Positions 11,401-26,325 are shown, counted from the first letter of the stretch. The stretch is DNA of 64,000 bases from Parietaria judaica (GCA_954871525.1 CATOZS010000011.1:248001-312000), one strand, 5' to 3'. Numbers and translations: made by a program. Notes: a model not told the origin generated them from the sequence alone.

Positions 11401-14400
11401 AACTGTTAAAAATTGGTTTTCTTACGAAAGCAAATACGATATGTTCTTGATTAAATTTGAGTTGCTAGACCATAATTAGGGTGGTATTACTAGTAATTGG
11501 GTTAGTTTTGGCATAAAAAGTTTTTGGAGCTCTTTCAAAACCCAGTTTCAACAATTAATGCGTGGTAAAAATAAAAACTGAGTCTTTTTCCCATTTAACG
11601 CGAAAAAACCCTAATTGAACGATATTTTAAACAAAACATGAACTTCATAATGTGTAATTTTATCTCATTTACTTATTTTAATCCCTAAATAGCGAAGCAC
11701 TATCTCGTAGTTTCTATATCAAGCGGTTAACTGGTGAAAATCATTACCGAAAACTGTTAAAAATTGGTTTTCTTACGAAAGCAAATACGATATGTTCTTG
11801 ATTAAATTTGAGTTGCTAGACCATAATTAGGGTGGTATTACTAGTAATTGGGTTAGTTTTGGCATAAAAAGTTTTTGGAGCTCTTTCAAAACCCAGTTTC
11901 AACAATTAATTCGTGGTAAAAATAAAAACTGAGTCTTTTTCCCATTTAACGCGAAAAAACCCTAATTGAACGATATTTTAAACAAAACATGAACTTCATA
12001 ATGTGTAATTTTATCTCATTTACTTATTTTAATCCCTAAATAGCGAAGCACTATCTCGTAGTTTCTATATCAAGCGGTTAACTGGTGAAAATCATTACCG
12101 AAAACTGTTAAAAATTGGTTTTCTTACGAAAGCAAATACGATATGTTCTTGATTAAATTTGAGTTGCTAGACCATAATTAGGGTGGTATTACTAGTAATT
12201 GGGTTAGTTTTGGCATAAAAAGTTTTTGGAGCTCTTTCAAAACCCAGTTTCAACAATTAATGCGTGGTAAAAATAAAAACTGAGTCTTTTTCCCATTTAA
12301 CGCGAAAAAACCCTAATTGAACGATATTTTAAACAAAACATGAACTTCATAATGTGTAATTTTATCTCATTTACTTATTTTAATCTCTAAATAGCGAAGC
12401 ATTATCTCGTAGTTTCTATATCGAGCGGTTAACTGGTGAAAATCATTACCGAAAAGTGTTAAAAATTGGTTTTCTTACGAAAGCAAATACGATATGTTCT
12501 TGATTAAATTTGAGTTGCTAGACCATAATTAGGGTGGTATTACTAGTAATTGGGTTAGTTTTGGCATAAAAAGTTTTTGGAGCTCTTTCAAAACCCAGTT
12601 TCAACAATTAATGCGTGGTAAAAATAAAAACTGAGTGTTTTTCCCATTTAACGCGAAAAAACCCTAATTGAATGATATTTTAAACAAAACATGAACTTCA
12701 TAATGTGTAATTTTATCTCATTTACTTATTTTAATCCCTAAATAGCGAAGCACTATCTCGTAGTTTCTATATCAAGCGGTTAACTGGTGAAAATCATTAC
12801 CGAAAAGTGTTAAAAATTGGTTTTCTTACGAAAGCAAATACGATATGTTCTTGATTAAATTTGAGTTGCTAGACCATAATTAGGGTGGTATTACTAGTAA
12901 TTGGGTTAGTTTTGGCATTAAAAGTTTTTGGAGCTCTTTCAAAACCCAGTTTCAACAATTAATGCGTGGTAAAAATAAAAACTGAGTCTTTTTCCAATTT
13001 AACGCGAAAAAACCCTAATTGAACGATATTTTAAACAAAACATGAACTTCATAATGTGTAATTTTATCTCATTTACTTATTTTAATCCCTAAATAGCGAA
13101 GCACTATCTCGTAGTTTCTATATCAAGCGGTTAACTGGTGAAAATCATTACCGAAAAGTGTTAAAAATTGGTTTTCTTACGAAAGCAAATACGATATGTT
13201 CTTGATTAAATTTGAGTTGCTAGACCATAATTAGGGTGGTATTACTAGTAATTGGGTTAGTTTTGGCACAAAAAGTTTTTGGAGCTCTTTCAAAACCCAG
13301 TTTCAACAATTAATGCGTGGTAAAAATAAAAACTGAGTCTTTTTCCCATTTAACGCGAAAAAACCCTAATTGAACGATATTTTAAACAAAACATGAACTT
13401 CATAATGTGTAATTTTATCTCATTTACTTATTTTAATCCCTAAATAGCGAAGCACTATCTCGTAGTTTCTATATCAAGCGGTTAACTGGTGAAAATCATT
13501 ACCGAAAACTGTTAAAAATTGGTTTTCTTACGAAAGCAAATACGATATGTTCTTGATTAAATTTGAGTTGCTAGACCATAATTAGGGTGGTATTACTAGT
13601 AATTGGGTTAGTTTTGGCATAAAAAGTTTTTGGAGCTCTTTCAAAACCCAGTTTCAACAATTAATGCGTGGTAAAAATAAAAACTGAGTCTTTTTCCCAT
13701 TTAACGCGAAAAAACCCTAATTGAACGATATTTTAAACAAAACATGAACTTCATAATGTGTAATTTTATCTCATTTACTTATTTTAATCTCTAAATAGCG
13801 AAGCACTATCTCGTAGTTTCTATATCAAGCGGTTAACTGGTGAAAATCATTACCGAAAAGTGTTAAAAATTGGTTTTCTTACGAAAGCAAATACGATATG
13901 TTCTTGATTAAATTTGAGTTGCTAGACCATAATTAGGGTGGTATTACTAGTAATTGGGTTAGTTTTGGCATAAAAAGTTTTTGGAGCTCTTTCAAAACCC
14001 AGTTTCAACAATTAATGCGTGGTAAAAATAAAAACTGAGTGTTTTTCCCATTTAACGCGAAAAAACCCTAATTGAACGATATTTTAAACAAAACATGAAC
14101 TTCATAATGTGTAATTTTATCTCATTTACTTATTTTAATCCCTAAATAGCGAAGCACTATCTCGTAGTTTCTATATCAAGCGGTTAACTGGTGAAAATCA
14201 TTACCGAAAAGTGTTAAAAATTGGTTTTCTTACGAAAGCAAATACGATATGTTCTTGATTAAATTTGAGTTGCTAGACCATAATTAGGGTGGTATTACTA
14301 GTAATTGGGTTAGTTTTGGCATAAAAAGTTTTTGGAGCTCTTTCAAAACCCAGTTTCAACAATTAATGCGTGGTAAAAATAAAAACTGAGTCTTTTTCCA

Positions 14401-16497
14401 ATTTAACGCGAAAAAACCCTAATTGAACGATATTTTAAACAAAACATGAACTTCATAATGTGTAATTTTATCTCATTTACTTATTTTAATCCCTAAATAG
14501 CGAAGCACTATCTCGTAGTTTCTATATCAAGCGGTTAACTGGTGAAAATCATTACCGAAAACTGTTAAAAATTGGTTTTCTTACGAAAGCAAATACGATA
14601 TGTTCTTGATTAAATTTGAGTTGCTAGACCATAATTAGGGTGGTATTACTAGTAATTGGGTTAGTTTTGGCATAAAAAGTTTTTGGAGCTCTTTCAAAAC
14701 CCAGTTTCAACAATTAATGCGTGGTAAAAATAAAAACTGAGTCTTTTTCCCATTTAACGCGAAAAAACCCTAATTGAACGATATTTTAAACAAAACATGA
14801 ACTTCATAATGTGTAATTTTATCTCATTTACTTATTTTAATCCCTAAATAGCGAAGCACTATCTCGTAGTTTCTATATCAAGCGGTTAACTGGTGAAAAT
14901 CATTACCGAAAACTGTTAAAAATTGGTTTTCTTACGAAAGCAAATACGATATGTTCTTGATTAAATTTGAGTTGCTAGACCATAATTAGGGTGGTATTAC
15001 TAGTAATTGGGTTAGTTTTGGCATAAAAAGTTTTTGGAGCTCTTTCAAAACCCAGTTTCAACAATTAATGCGTGGTAAAAATAAAAACTGAGTCTTTTTC
15101 CCATTTAACGCGAAAAAACCCTAATTGAACGATATTTTAAACAAAACATGAACTTCATAATGTGTAATTTTATCTCATTTACTTATTTTAATCTCTAAAT
15201 AGCGAAGCATTATCTCGTAGTTTCTATATCGAGCGGTTAACTGGTGAAAATCATTACCGAAAAGTGTTAAAAATTGGTTTTCTTACGAAAGCAAATACGA
15301 TATGTTCTTGATTAAATTTGAGTTGCTAGACCATAATTAGGGTGGTATTACTAGTAATTGGGTTAGTTTTGGCATAAAAAGTTTTTGGAGCTCTTTCAAA
15401 ACCCAGTTTCAACAATTAATGCGTGGTAAAAATAAAAACTGAGTGTTTTTCCCATTTAACGCGAAAAAACCCTAATTGAACGATATTTTAAACAAAACAT
15501 GAACTTCATAATGTGTAATTTTATCTCATTTACTTATTTTAATCCCTAAATAGCGAAGCACTATCTCGTAGTTTCTATATCAAGCGGTTAACTGGTGAAA
15601 ATCATTACCGAAAAGTGTTAAAAATTGGTTTTCTTACGAAAGCAAATACGATATGTTCTTGATTAAATTTGAGTTGCTAGACCATAATTAGGGTGGTATT
15701 ACTAGTAATTGGGTTAGTTTTGGCATTAAAAGTTTTTGGAGCTCTTTCAAAACCCAGTTTCAACAATTAATGCGTGGTAAAAATAAAAACTGAGTCTTTT
15801 TCCAATTTAACGCGAAAAAACCCTAATTGAACGATATTTTAAACAAAACATGAACTTCATAATGTGTAATTTTATCACATTTACTTATTTTAATCCCTAA
15901 ATAGCGAAGCACTATCTCGTAGTTTCTATATCAAGCGGTTAACTGGTGAAAATCATTACCGAAAAGTGTTAAAAATTGGTTTTCTTACGAAAGCAAATAC
16001 GATATGTTCTTGATTAAATTTGAGTTGCTAGACCATAATTAGGGTGGTATTACTAGTAATTGGGTTAGTTTTGGCACAAAAAGTTTTTGGAGCTCTTTCA
16101 AAACCCAGTTTCAACAATTAATGCGTGGTAAAAATAAAAACTGAGTCTTTTTCCCATTTAACGCGAAAAAACCCTAATTGAACGATATTTTAAACAAAAC
16201 ATGAACTTCATAATGTGTAATTTTATCTCATTTACTTATTTTAATCCCTAAATAGCGAAGCACTATCTCGTAGTTTCTATATCAAGCGGTTAACTGGTGA
16301 AAATCATTACCGAAAACTGTTAAAAATTGGTTTTCTTACGAAAGCAAATACGATATGTTCTTGATTAAATTTGAGTTGCTAGACCATAATTAGGGTGGTA
16401 TTACTAGTAATTGGGTTAGTTTTGGCACAAAAAGTTTTTGGAGCTCTTTCAAAACCCAGTTTCAACAATTAATGCGTGGTAAAAATAAAAACTGAGT
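8425..16497. repeat. Reshuffled zone with nine-monomer repeat
   Basis: Units 25-47 contain zone A variants (u1G, u9A, u101T/u138G, u283T) in a different order, plus new ones: u37T (9514, 12673), u117T (units 27, 36, 44) and u282C (units 29, 38, 46, 47). Units 27-34 and 36-43 match with a shift of nine units (3159 bp), for example u117T at 9243 and 12402. Units 44-46 repeat the opening of that block after eight units instead of nine and lack u37T. This points to unequal exchange within an older nine-unit block. u1G is last seen in unit 45, so this zone ends the range of that variant. Confidence 0.8.
9127..15444. repeat. 3159-bp nine-unit duplication, first pair
   Basis: The copies are 9127-12285 (units 27-35) and 12286-15444 (units 36-44). 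Shared rare markers at matching offsets are u117T (9243/12402), u37T (9514/12673), u283T in the second unit and u9A plus u282C in the third. Differences are that unit 40 has u101T while unit 31 does not, unit 41 lacks the u283T of unit 32, and unit 44 carries the u101T/u117T/u138G set where unit 35 is consensus. The duplication is therefore imperfect or has since been altered by conversion. Confidence 0.75.
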
Positions 16498-16848
16498 CTT
16501 TTTCCCATTTAACGCGAAAAAACCCTAATTGAACGATATTTTAAACAAAACATGAACTTCATAATGTGTAATTTTATCTCATTTACTTATTTTAATCCCT
16601 AAATAGCGAAGCACTATCTCGTAGTTTCTATATCAAGCGGTTAACTGGTGAAAATCATTACCGAAAAGTGTTAAAAATTGGTTTTCTTACGAAAGCAAAT
16701 ACGATATGTTCTTGATTAAATTTGAGTTGCTAGACCATAATTATGGTGGTATTACTAGTAATTGGGTTAGTTTTGGCATAAAAAGTTTTTGGAGCTCTTT
16801 CAAAACCCAGTTTCAACAATTAATGCGTGGTAAAAATAAAAACTGAGT

Positions 16849-19800
16849 CTTTTTCCCATTTAACGCGAAAAAACCCTAATTGAACGATATTTTAAACAAA
16901 ACATGAACTTCATAATGTGTAATTTTATCTCATTTACTTATTTTAATCCCTAAATAGCGAAGCACTATCTCGTAGTTTCTATATCAAGCGGTTAACTGGT
17001 GAAAATCATTACCGAAAACTGTTAAAAATTGGTTTTCTTACGAAAGCAAATACGATATGTTCTTGATTAAATTTGAGTTGCTAGACCATAATTATGGTCG
17101 TATTACTAGTAATTGGGTTAGTTTTGGCATAAAAAGTTTTTGGAGCTCTTTCAAAACCCAGTTTCAACAATTAATGCGTGGTAAAAATAAAAACTGAGTC
17201 TTTTTCCCATTTAACGCGAAAAAACCCTAATTGAACGATATTTTAAACAAAACATGAACTTCATAATGTGTAATTTTATCTCATTTACTTATTTTAATCC
17301 CTAAATATCGAAGCACTATCTCGTAGTTTCTATATCAAGCGGTTAACTGGTGAAAATCATTACCGAAAACTGTTAAAAATTGGTTTTCTTACGAAAGCAA
17401 ATACGATATGTTCTTGATTAAATTTGAGTTGCTAGACCATAATTATGGTCGTATTACTAGTAATTGGGTTAGTTTTGGCATAAAAAGTTTTTGGAGCTCT
17501 TTCAAAACCCAGTTTCAACAATTAATGCGTGGTAAAAATAAAAACTGAGTCTTTTTCCCATTTAACGCGAAAAAACCCTAATTGAACGATATTTTAAACA
17601 AAACATGAACTTCATAATGTGTAATTTTATCTCATTTACTTATTTTAATCCCTAAATAGCGAAGCACTATCTCGTAGTTTCTATATCAAGCGGTTAACTG
17701 GTGAAAATCATTACCGAAAAGTGTTAAAAATTGGTTTTCTTACGAAAGCAAATACGATATGTTCTTGATTAAATTTGAGTTGCTAGACCATAATTATGGT
17801 CGTATTACTAGTAATTGGGTTAGTTTTGGCATAAAAAGTTTTTGGAGCTCTTTCAAAACCCAGTTTCAACAATTAATGCGTGGTAAAAATAAAAACTGAG
17901 TCTTTTTCCCATTTAACGCGAAAAAACCCTAATTGAACGATATTTTAAACAAAACATGAACTTCATAATGTGTAATTTTATCTCATTTACTTATTTTAAT
18001 CCCTAAATAGCGAAGCACTATCTCGTAGTTTCTATATCAAGCGGTTAACTGGTGAAAATCATTACCGAAAACTGTTAAAAATTGGTTTTCTTACGAAAGC
18101 AAATACGATATGTTCTTGATTAAATTTGAGTTGCTAGACCATAATTATGGTCGTATTACTAGTAATTGGGTTAGTTTTGGCATAAAAAGTTTTTGGAGCT
18201 CTTTCAAAACCCAGTTTCAACAATTAATGCGTGGTAAAAATAAAAACTGAGTCTTTTTCCCATTTAACGCGAAAAAACCCTAATTGAACGATATTTTAAA
18301 CAAAACATGAACTTCATAATGTGTAATTTTATCTCATTTACTTATTTTAATCCCTAAATAGCGAAGCACTATCTCGTAGTTTCTATATCAAGCGGTTAAC
18401 TGGTGAAAATCATTACCGAAAACTGTTAAAAATTGGTTTTCTTACGAAAGCAAATACGATATGTTCTTGATTAAATTTGAGTTGCTAGACCATAATTATG
18501 GTCGTATTACTAGTAATTGGGTTAGTTTTGGCATAAAAAGTTTTTGGAGCTCTTTCAAAACCCAGTTTCAACAATTAATGCGTGGTAAAAATAAAAACTG
18601 AGTCTTTTTCCCATTTAACGCGAAAAAACCCTAATTGAACGATATTTTAAACAAAACATGAACTTCATAATGTGTAATTTTATCTCATTTACTTATTTTA
18701 ATCCCTAAATAGCGAAGCACTATCTCGTAGTTTCTATATCAAGCGGTTAACTGGTGAAAATCATTACCGAAAACTGTTAAAAATTGGTTTTCTTACGAAA
18801 GCAAATACGATATGTTCTTGATTAAATTTGAGTTGCTAGACCATAATTATGGTCGTATTACTAGTAATTGGGTTAGTTTTGGCATAAAAAGTTTTTGGAG
18901 CTCTTTCAAAACCCAGTTTCAACAATTAATGCGTGGTAAAAATAAAAACTGAGTCTTTTTCCCATTTAACGCGAAAAAACCCTAATTGAACGATATTTTA
19001 AACAAAACATGAACTTCATAATGTGTAATTTTATCTCATTTACTTATTTTAATCCCTAAATAGCGAAGCACTATCTCGTAGTTTCTATATCAAGCGGTTA
19101 ACTGGTGAAAATCATTACCGAAAAGTGTTAAAAATTGGTTTTCTTACGAAAGCAAATACGATATGTTCTTGATTAAATTTGAGTTGCTAGACCATAATTA
19201 GGGTGGTATTACTAGTAATTGGGTTAGTTTTGGCATAAAAAGTTTTTGGAGCTCTTTCAAAACCCAGTTTCAACAATTAATGCGTGGTAAAAATAAAAAC
19301 TGAGTCTTTTTCCAATTTAACGCGAAAAAACCCTAATTGAACGATATTTTAAACAAAACATGAACTTCATAATGTGTAATTTTATCTCATTTACTTATTT
19401 TAATCCCTAAATAGCGAAGCACTATCTCGTAGTTTCTATATCAAGCGGTTAACTGGTGAAAATCATTACCGAAAACTGTTAAAAATTGGTTTTCTTACGA
19501 AAGCAAATACGATATGTTCTTGATTAAATTTGAGTTGCTAGACCATAATTAGGGTGGTATTACTAGTAATTGGGTTAGTTTTGGCATAAAAAGTTTTTGG
19601 AGCTCTTTCAAAACCCAGTTTCAACAATTAATGCGTGGTAAAAATAAAAACTGAGTCTTTTTCCCATTTAACGCGAAAAAACCCTAATTGAACGATATTT
19701 TAAACAAAACATGAACTTCATAATGTGTAATTTTATCTCATTTACTTATTTTAATCTCTAAATAGCGAAGCACTATCTCGTAGTTTCTATATCAAGCGGT

Positions 19801-22800
19801 TAACTGGTGAAAATCATTACCGAAAACTGTTAAAAATTGGTTTTCTTACGAAAGCAAATACGATATGTTCTTGATTAAATTTGAGTTGCTAGACCATAAT
19901 TAGGGTGGTATTACTAGTAATTGGGTTAGTTTTGGCATAAAAAGTTTTTGGAGCTCTTTCAAAACCCAGTTTCAACAATTAATGCGTGGTAAAAATAAAA
20001 ACTGAGTCTTTTTCCCATTTAACGCGAAAAAACCCTAATTGAACGATATTTTAAACAAAACATGAACTTCATAATGTGTAATTTTATCTCATTTACTTAT
20101 TTTAATCCCTAAATAGCGAAGCACTATCTCGTAGTTTCTATATCAAGCGGTTAACTGGTGAAAATCATTACCGAAAACTGTTAAAAATTGGTTTTCTTAC
20201 GAAAGCAAATACGATATGTTCTTGATTAAATTTGAGTTGCTAGACCATAATTATGGTCGTATTACTAGTAATTGGGTTAGTTTTGGCATAAAAAGTTTTT
20301 GGAGCTCTTTCAAAACCCAGTTTCAACAATTAATGCGTGGTAAAAATAAAAACTGAGTCTTTTTCCCATTTAACGCGAAAAAACCCTAATTGAACGATAT
20401 TTTAAACAAAACATGAACTTCATAATGTGTAATTTTATCTCATTTACTTATTTTAATCCCTAAATATCGAAGCACTATCTCGTAGTTTCTATATCAAGCG
20501 GTTAACTGGTGAAAATCATTACCGAAAACTGTTAAAAATTGGTTTTCTTACGAAAGCAAATACGATATGTTCTTGATTAAATTTGAGTTGCTAGACCATA
20601 ATTATGGTCGTATTACTAGTAATTGGGTTAGTTTTGGCATAAAAAGTTTTTGGAGCTCTTTCAAAACCCAGTTTCAACAATTAATGCGTGGTAAAAATAA
20701 AAACTGAGTCTTTTTCCCATTTAACGCGAAAAAACCCTAATTGAACGATATTTTAAACAAAACATGAACTTCATAATGTGTAATTTTATCTCATTTACTT
20801 ATTTTAATCCCTAAATAGCGAAGCACTATCTCGTAGTTTCTATATCAAGCGGTTAACTGGTGAAAATCATTACCGAAAAGTGTTAAAAATTGGTTTTCTT
20901 ACGAAAGCAAATACGATATGTTCTTGATTAAATTTGAGTTGCTAGACCATAATTATGGTCGTATTACTAGTAATTGGGTTAGTTTTGGCATAAAAAGTTT
21001 TTGGAGCTCTTTCAAAACCCAGTTTCAACAATTAATGCGTGGTAAAAATAAAAACTGAGTCTTTTTCCCATTTAACGCGAAAAAACCCTAATTGAACGAT
21101 ATTTTAAACAAAACATGAACTTCATAATGTGTAATTTTATCTCATTTACTTATTTTAATCCCTAAATAGCGAAGCACTATCTCGTAGTTTCTATATCAAG
21201 CGGTTAACTGGTGAAAATCATTACCGAAAACTGTTAAAAATTGGTTTTCTTACGAAAGCAAATACGATATGTTCTTGATTAAATTTGAGTTGCTAGACCA
21301 TAATTATGGTCGTATTACTAGTAATTGGGTTAGTTTTGGCATAAAAAGTTTTTGGAGCTCTTTCAAAACCCAGTTTCAACAATTAATGCGTGGTAAAAAT
21401 AAAAACTGAGTCTTTTTCCCATTTAACGCGAAAAAACCCTAATTGAACGATATTTTAAACAAAACATGAACTTCATAATGTGTAATTTTATCTCATTTAC
21501 TTATTTTAATCCCTAAATAGCGAAGCACTATCTCGTAGTTTCTATATCAAGCGGTTAACTGGTGAAAATCATTACCGAAAACTGTTAAAAATTGGTTTTC
21601 TTACGAAAGCAAATACGATATGTTCTTGATTAAATTTGAGTTGCTAGACCATAATTATGGTCGTATTACTAGTAATTGGGTTAGTTTTGGCATAAAAAGT
21701 TTTTGGAGCTCTTTCAAAACCCAGTTTCAACAATTAATGCGTGGTAAAAATAAAAACTGAGTCTTTTTCCCATTTAACGCGAAAAAACCCTAATTGAACG
21801 ATATTTTAAACAAAACATGAACTTCATAATGTGTAATTTTATCTCATTTACTTATTTTAATCCCTAAATAGCGAAGCACTATCTCGTAGTTTCTATATCA
21901 AGCGGTTAACTGGTGAAAATCATTACCGAAAACTGTTAAAAATTGGTTTTCTTACGAAAGCAAATACGATATGTTCTTGATTAAATTTGAGTTGCTAGAC
22001 CATAATTATGGTCGTATTACTAGTAATTGGGTTAGTTTTGGCATAAAAAGTTTTTGGAGCTCTTTCAAAACCCAGTTTCAACAATTAATGCGTGGTAAAA
22101 ATAAAAACTGAGTCTTTTTCCCATTTAACGCGAAAAAACCCTAATTGAACGATATTTTAAACAAAACATGAACTTCATAATGTGTAATTTTATCTCATTT
22201 ACTTATTTTAATCCCTAAATAGCGAAGCACTATCTCGTAGTTTCTATATCAAGCGGTTAACTGGTGAAAATCATTACCGAAAAGTGTTAAAAATTGGTTT
22301 TCTTACGAAAGCAAATACGATATGTTCTTGATTAAATTTGAGTTGCTAGACCATAATTAGGGTGGTATTACTAGTAATTGGGTTAGTTTTGGCATTAAAA
22401 GTTTTTGGAGCTCTTTCAAAACCCAGTTTCAACAATTAATGCGTGGTAAAAATAAAAACTGAGTCTTTTTCCAATTTAACGCGAAAAAACCCTAATTGAA
22501 CGATATTTTAAACAAAACATGAACTTCATAATGTGTAATTTTATCTCATTTACTTATTTTAATCCCTAAATAGCGAAGCACTATCTCGTAGTTTCTATAT
22601 CAAGCGGTTAACTGGTGAAAATCATTACCGAAAACTGTTAAAAATTGGTTTTCTTACGAAAGCAAATACGATATGTTCTTGATTAAATTTGAGTTGCTAG
22701 ACCATAATTAGGGTGGTATTACTAGTAATTGGGTTAGTTTTGGCATAAAAAGTTTTTGGAGCTCTTTCAAAACCCAGTTTCAACAATTAATGCGTGGTAA

Positions 22801-23166
22801 AAATAAAAACTGAGTCTTTTTCCCATTTAACGCGAAAAAACCCTAATTGAACGATATTTTAAACAAAACATGAACTTCATAATGTGTAATTTTATCTCAT
22901 TTACTTATTTTAATCCCTAAATAGCGAAGCACTATCTCGTAGTTTCTATATCAAGCGGTTAACTGGTGAAAATCATTACCGAAAACTGTTAAAAATTGGT
23001 TTTCTTACGAAAGCAAATACGATATGTTCTTGATTAAATTTGAGTTGCTAGACCATAATTATGGTCGTATTACTAGTAATTGGGTTAGTTTTGGCATAAA
23101 AAGTTTTTGGAGCTCTTTCAAAACCCAGTTTCAACAATTAATGCGTGGTAAAAATAAAAACTGAGT
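16849..23166. repeat. 3159-bp nine-unit duplication, second pair
   Basis: The copies are 16849-20007 (units 49-57) and 20008-23166 (units 58-66). The first eight units match member by member. u109T is at 17308 and 20467 (exactly 3159 apart), u171G is in the third unit (51, 60), the paired u247T/u251C form is in members one to six, and members seven and eight revert to the GG form with u171G then u9A. The ninth members differ: unit 57 has u101T and the GG form, unit 66 the paired form. Unit 64 also has u283T that unit 55 lacks. Confidence 0.85.
17084..17099. other. 16-bp palindrome created by paired variant
   Basis: In unit 49, u236-251 reads GACCATAATTATGGTC, a perfect 16-bp palindrome. In the common form the same place reads GACCATAATTAGGGTG, mismatched at the u240/u247 and u236/u251 pairs. 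The substitutions u247 G-to-T and u251 G-to-C restore exactly these two pairs. The paired variant is in 29 units: 49-54, 58-63, 66, 67, 69, 70, 72, 73, 75, 77, 78, 80, 82, 83, 85, 90, 91, 92 and 96. All lie in 16849-33697. Unit 90 has an extra u240 A-to-C that breaks one pair again. Confidence 0.9.
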
Positions 23167-26100
23167 CTTTTTCCCATTTAACGCGAAAAAACCCTAATTG
23201 AACGATATTTTAAACAAAACATGAACTTCATAATGTGTAATTTTATCTCATTTACTTATTTTAATCCCTAAATAGCGAAGCACTATCTCGTAGTTTCTAT
23301 ATCAAGCGGTTAACTGGTGAAAATCATTACCGAAAAGTGTTAAAAATTGGTTTTCTTACGAAAGCAAATACGATATGTTCTTGATTAAATTTGAGTTGCT
23401 AGACCATAATTATGGTCGTATTACTAGTAATTGGGTTAGTTTTGGCATAAAAAGTTTTTGGAGCTCTTTCAAAACCCAGTTTCAACAATTAATGCGTGGT
23501 AAAAATAAAAACTGAGTCTTTTTCCCATTTAACGCGAAAAAACCCTAATTGAACGATATTTTAAACAAAACATGAACTTCATAATGTGTAATTTTATCTC
23601 ATTTACTTATTTTAATCCCTAAATAGCGAAGCACTATCTCGTAGTTTCTATATCAAGCGGTTAACTGGTGAAAATCATTACCGAAAACTGTTAAAAATTG
23701 GTTTTCTTACGAAAGCAAATACGATATGTTCTTGATTAAATTTGAGTTGCTAGACCATAATTAGGGTGGTATTACTAGTAATTGGGTTAGTTTTGGCATA
23801 AAAAGTTTTTGGAGCTCTTTCAAAACCCAGTTTCAACAATTAATGCGTGGTAAAAATAAAAACTGAGTCTTTTTCCCATTTAACGCGAAAAAACCCTAAT
23901 TGAACGATATTTTAAACAAAACATGAACTTCATAATGTGTAATTTTATCTCAATTACTTATTATAATCCCTAAATAGCGAAGCACTATCTCGTAGTTTCT
24001 ATATCAAGCGGTTAACTGGTGAAAATCATTACCGAAAACTGTTAAAAATTGGTTTTCTTACGAAAGCAAATACGATATGTTCTTGATTAAATTTGAGTTG
24101 CTAGACCATAATTATGGTCGTATTACTAGTAATTGGGTTAGTTTTGGCATAAAAAGTTTTTGGAGCTCTTTCAAAACCCAGTTTCAACAATTAATGCGTG
24201 GTAAAAATAAAAACTGAGTCTTTTTCCCATTTAACGCGAAAAAACCCTAATTGAACGATATTTTAAACAAAACATGAACTTCATAATGTGTAATTTTATC
24301 TCATTTACTTATTTTAATCCCTAAATAGCGAAGCACTATCTCGTAGTTTCTATATCAAGCGGTTAACTGGTGAAAATCATTACCGAAAACTGTTAAAAAT
24401 TGGTTTTCTTACGAAAGCAAATACGATATGTTCTTGATTAAATTTGAGTTGCTAGACCATAATTATGGTCGTATTACTAGTAATTGGGTTAGTTTTGGCA
24501 TAAAAAGTTTTTGGAGCTCTTTCAAAACCCAGTTTCAACAATTAATGCGTGGTAAAAATAAAAACTGAGTCTTTTTCCCATTTAACGCGAAAAAACCCTA
24601 ATTGAACGATATTTTAAACAAAACATGAACTTCATAATGTGTAATTTTATCTCATTTACTTATTTTAATCCCTAAATAGCGAAGCACTATCTCGTAGTTT
24701 CTATATCAAGCGGTTAACTGGTGAAAATCATTACCGAAAACTGTTAAAAATTGGTTTTCTTACGAAAGCAAATACGATATGTTCTTGATTAAATTTGAGT
24801 TGCTAGACCATAATTAGGGTGGTATTACTAGTAATTGGGTTAGTTTTGGCATAAAAAGTTTTTGGAGCTCTTTCAAAACCCAGTTTCAACAATTAATGCG
24901 TGGTAAAAATAAAAACTGAGTCTTTTTCCCATTTAACGCGAAAAAACCCTAATTGAACGATATTTTAAACAAAACATGAACTTCATAATGTGTAATTTTA
25001 TCTCATTTACTTATTTTAATCCCTAAATAGCGAAGCACTATCTCGTAGTTTCTATATCAAGCGGTTAACTGGTGAAAATCATTACCGAAAACTGTTAAAA
25101 ATTGGTTTTCTTACGAAAGCAAATACGATATGTTCTTGATTAAATTTGAGTTGCTAGACCATAATTATGGTCGTATTACTAGTAATTGGGTTAGTTTTGG
25201 CATAAAAAGTTTTTGGAGCTCTTTCAAAACCCAGTTTCAACAATTAATGCGTGGTAAAAATAAAAACTGAGTCTTTTTCCCATTTAACGCGAAAAAACCC
25301 TAATTGAACGATATTTTAAACAAAACATGAACTTCATAATGTGTAATTTTATCTCATTTACTTATTTTAATCCCTAAATAGCGAAGCACTATCTCGTAGT
25401 TTCTATATCAAGCGGTTAACTGGTGAAAATCATTACCGAAAAGTGTTAAAAATTGGTTTTCTTACGAAAGCAAATACGATATGTTCTTGATTAAATTTGA
25501 GTTGCTAGACCATAATTATGGTCGTATTACTAGTAATTGGGTTAGTTTTGGCATAAAAAGTTTTTGGAGCTCTTTCAAAACCCAGTTTCAACAATTAATG
25601 CGTGGTAAAAATAAAAACTGAGTCTTTTTCCCATTTAACGCGAAAAAACCCTAATTGAACGATATTTTAAACAAAACATGAACTTCATAATGTGTAATTT
25701 TATCTCATTTACTTATTTTAATCCCTAAATAGCGAAGCACTATCTCGTAGTTTCTATATCAAGCGGTTAACTGGTGAAAATCATTACCGAAAACTGTTAA
25801 AAATTGGTTTTCTTACGAAAGCAAATACGATATGTTCTTGATTAAATATGAGTTGCTAGACCATAATTAGGGTGGTATTACTAGTAATTGGGTTAGTTTT
25901 GGCATAAAAAGTTTTTGGAGCTCTTTCAAAACCCAGTTTCAACAATTAATGCGTGGTAAAAATAAAAACTGAGTCTTTTTCCCATTTAACGCGAAAAAAC
26001 CCTAATTGAACGATATTTTAAACAAAACATGAACTTCATAATGTGTAATTTTATCTCATTTACTTATTATAATCCCTAAATAGCGAAGCACTATCTCGTA

Positions 26101-26325
26101 GTTTCTATATCAAGCGGTTAACTGGTGAAAATCATTACCGAAAACTGTTAAAAATTGGTTTTCTTACGAAAGCAAATACGATATGTTCTTGATTAAATTT
26201 GAGTTGCTAGACCATAATTATGGTCGTATTACTAGTAATTGGGTTAGTTTTGGCATAAAAAGTTTTTGGAGCTCTTTCAAAACCCAGTTTCAACAATTAA
26301 TGCGTGGTAAAAATAAAAACTGAGT

